Positions 7,095 to 8,137 of a stretch of 8,137 nucleotides of DNA are shown here, in pieces. The notes under the pieces are model-generated. The model was not told the origin of the DNA, searched no databases, and saw only the letters and a list, made by a program, of their open reading frames with translations. The first letter of the stretch is position 1, and the number at the start of each line of letters is the position of its first letter. This DNA comes from Gammaproteobacteria bacterium (GTDB lineage: Bacteria > Pseudomonadota > Gammaproteobacteria > UBA6429 > Thiohalophilaceae): NCBI GenBank assembly GCA_030593785.1, contig JAUVGM010000091.1, positions 1 to 8,137 on the forward strand. Reading direction: 5' to 3'. Position numbers and translations under genes: made by a program.

Positions 7095-7121
7095 GTCAGA
7101 CTGAGTCTGACCTACAAAAAA
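7095..7121. repeat. Second copy of the GACCTACAAAA palindromic repeat
   Basis: GTCAGAC (7095-7101) and GTCTGAC (7105-7111) form a perfect 7 bp inverted repeat with a three-base loop, followed by CTACAAAAAA. The 11 bases GACCTACAAAA (7109-7119) are identical to 2762-2772, the right end of the larger element at 2595-2770, and the palindrome sits at the same position relative to them. The two therefore look like members of one dispersed REP-like family. Confidence 0.5.
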
Positions 7122-7145
7122 TAGATTCTGGCTCAAGGCCAGAAT
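7116..7145 (-). terminator. Rho-independent terminator of uvrD
   Basis: On the minus strand, ATTCTGGC and GCCAGAAT (complements of 7138-7145 and 7125-7132) form an 8 bp perfect stem around a five-base loop. A few bases later comes a run of six T (complement of 7116-7121). It lies 12 bases past the uvrD stop codon. The stem resembles short inverted repeats common in gammaproteobacterial intergenic DNA, so terminator and repeat may be the same element. Confidence 0.7.
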
Positions 7146-7156
7146 GACGAACAAAA

Positions 7157-8137
7157 CTAAACAATCAAATTAGCGTATTCCATTACTAACCACTTACTAC
7201 CTAAATCATCAAAATTAATTTGCACCCGGGCATGACGCCCTTCACCTTCATAATTTAACACCACCCCTTCACCAAATTTTTCATGGAAGACACGCTGTCC
7301 AAGTTGAACGGGGGCTGCATCTCTAACAGCTTTTTCTTTTTGCACAGGATATGAACCTGCATAACCTGCTACAGGTGTTGCGCTGCCTTGCATGCGCACC
7401 AGCTGGGTAAATTCATCGGGAATTTCTGCTAAAAAACGTGATGGACGTGCATAGGTTTCTTCACCATACAAACGTCTTTTTTCAGCATGAGTAATGGTGA
7501 GCTTTTCCATTGCACGCGTCATGCCGACATAACAAAGTCGGCGTTCTTCTTCGAGTTGTCCGCTTTCTTCTGATGAACGCCTGTGCGGGAATAAACCTTC
7601 TTCCAAACCTGCTAAAAAAACCTGTTTAAATTCCAGTCCTTTTGCCGAGTGTAGGGTCATAAGTTGTACGCTGTCCTCACCTTCATTAGCCTGGCCTTCA
7701 CCAGCTTCTAAAGAAGCGTGTGAAATAAATGCCGTCATTTTATCAACGTCTGATTCTTCCCAGTCATCTTGCTCAAAGGTTCGACCTGCATTTATTAATT
7801 CGTCCAGATTTTCTATTCTGTTGCGGCCTTTCTCACCCTTTTCTTTTTCGAAATGCGGGATCAAGCCACTATGGTGAATGACGTGTTCAATTTGTTCAAA
7901 CAACTCCATCTTGTTTAAATCAACTTCCATTTCACAAATTAAATCAACAAACTGTTGTAACGAACTCAGTGCACGAGATGTTATTTCACCTTGCTCAATC
8001 AATTTTAATGTTGCTTGCCACATTGAGACTTCATTTGCGCGCGCATAACTTCTAACAAGATCTACTGTTTTGTTACCTATGCCCCTTGTTGGCACATTAA
8101 CTATTCGTTCATAGGATGCATCGTCACTTTTAATACT
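7157..8137 (-). CDS. uvrD: UvrD, DNA helicase II (C-terminal part)
   Basis: The frame enters from the right edge and stops at 7157-7159, giving the last 326 residues of a superfamily 1A 3'-5' helicase. The real start is beyond the window; the GTG at 8095 is internal because the preceding codons read SDDASYERIVN, matching the UvrD family. Visible parts are the 2B region (NVPTRGIGNKTVD near fragment residue 14), helicase motif V (QLMTLHSAKGLEFKQVF) with GLEEGLFPH, and motif VI (EEERRLCYVGMTRAMEKL). The end, from about residue 282 (RVFHEKFGEGVV) through NFDDLGSKWLVMEYANLIV, is the Tudor-like C-terminal domain that in UvrD/PcrA contacts RNA polymerase. UvrD unwinds DNA in nucleotide excision and mismatch repair. 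Rep lacks this tail pattern, which favours UvrD over Rep. ATPase motifs I-IV are not in the window. A terminator follows the stop. Confidence 0.93.
   Translation of the reverse strand, partial: SIKSDDASYERIVNVPTRGIGNKTVDLVRSYARANEVSMWQATLKLIEQGEITSRALSSLQQFVDLICEMEVDLNKMELFEQIEHVIHHSGLIPHFEKEKGEKGRNRIENLDELINAGRTFEQDDWEESDVDKMTAFISHASLEAGEGQANEGEDSVQLMTLHSAKGLEFKQVFLAGLEEGLFPHRRSSEESGQLEEERRLCYVGMTRAMEKLTITHAEKRRLYGEETYARPSRFLAEIPDEFTQLVRMQGSATPVAGYAGSYPVQKEKAVRDAAPVQLGQRVFHEKFGEGVVLNYEGEGRHARVQINFDDLGSKWLVMEYANLIV

Noticed and set aside
8093..8095. GTG at 8095 as the uvrD start
   Set aside because: The frame stays open to the window edge and the upstream codons match the UvrD family, so this is an internal valine codon.

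Overview
The window looks like chromosomal DNA from an AT-rich, sulfur-oxidising proteobacterium, most likely a gammaproteobacterium. The evidence is a SoxX/SoxA cytochrome pair, a TRAP-type solute receptor, a multidomain GGDEF-EAL signalling protein and a UvrD helicase with a proteobacterial C-terminal extension. By eye the base composition is near 40% GC. No phage, plasmid, CRISPR, tRNA or rRNA signal was seen.

Layout. Positions 1-1004 (+) hold the 3' end of soxX and all of soxA, overlapping by 4 bp (ATGA). They encode the c-type cytochrome complex that starts thiosulfate oxidation by joining the substrate to SoxYZ. After a 182 bp gap, 1187-2569 (+) encodes a KamA-family radical SAM/PLP enzyme (lysine 2,3-aminomutase-like) that lacks residues expected of a true lysine enzyme. 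Positions 2570-2833 are non-coding between convergent genes. They hold a REP/MITE-like paired palindromic element (2595-2770) and a strong bidirectional terminator (2778-2815).

Positions 2834-3952 (-) encode a lipoprotein DctP-family TRAP solute receptor, with no permease subunit in the window. A 206 bp divergent intergenic region separates it from 4159-7038 (+), a 959-residue protein with six membrane segments, a HAMP-like linker, two PAS domains, GGDEF and EAL. Positions 7039-7156 hold three consecutive hairpins; the last serves as a terminator for the gene entering from the right. Positions 7157-8137 (-) are the C-terminal 326 codons of uvrD, cut by the window edge.

How the genes relate. 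Only soxX-soxA form a clear operon. The others are separated by terminators, repeats or divergent promoters and look like single-gene units. The less ordinary items are the KamA-like enzyme with altered predicted substrate-pocket residues, the cyclase/phosphodiesterase with a six-helix membrane input region and both catalytic sites intact, the permease-less TRAP receptor divergent from it, and the dispersed palindromic repeats in the two convergent gaps.
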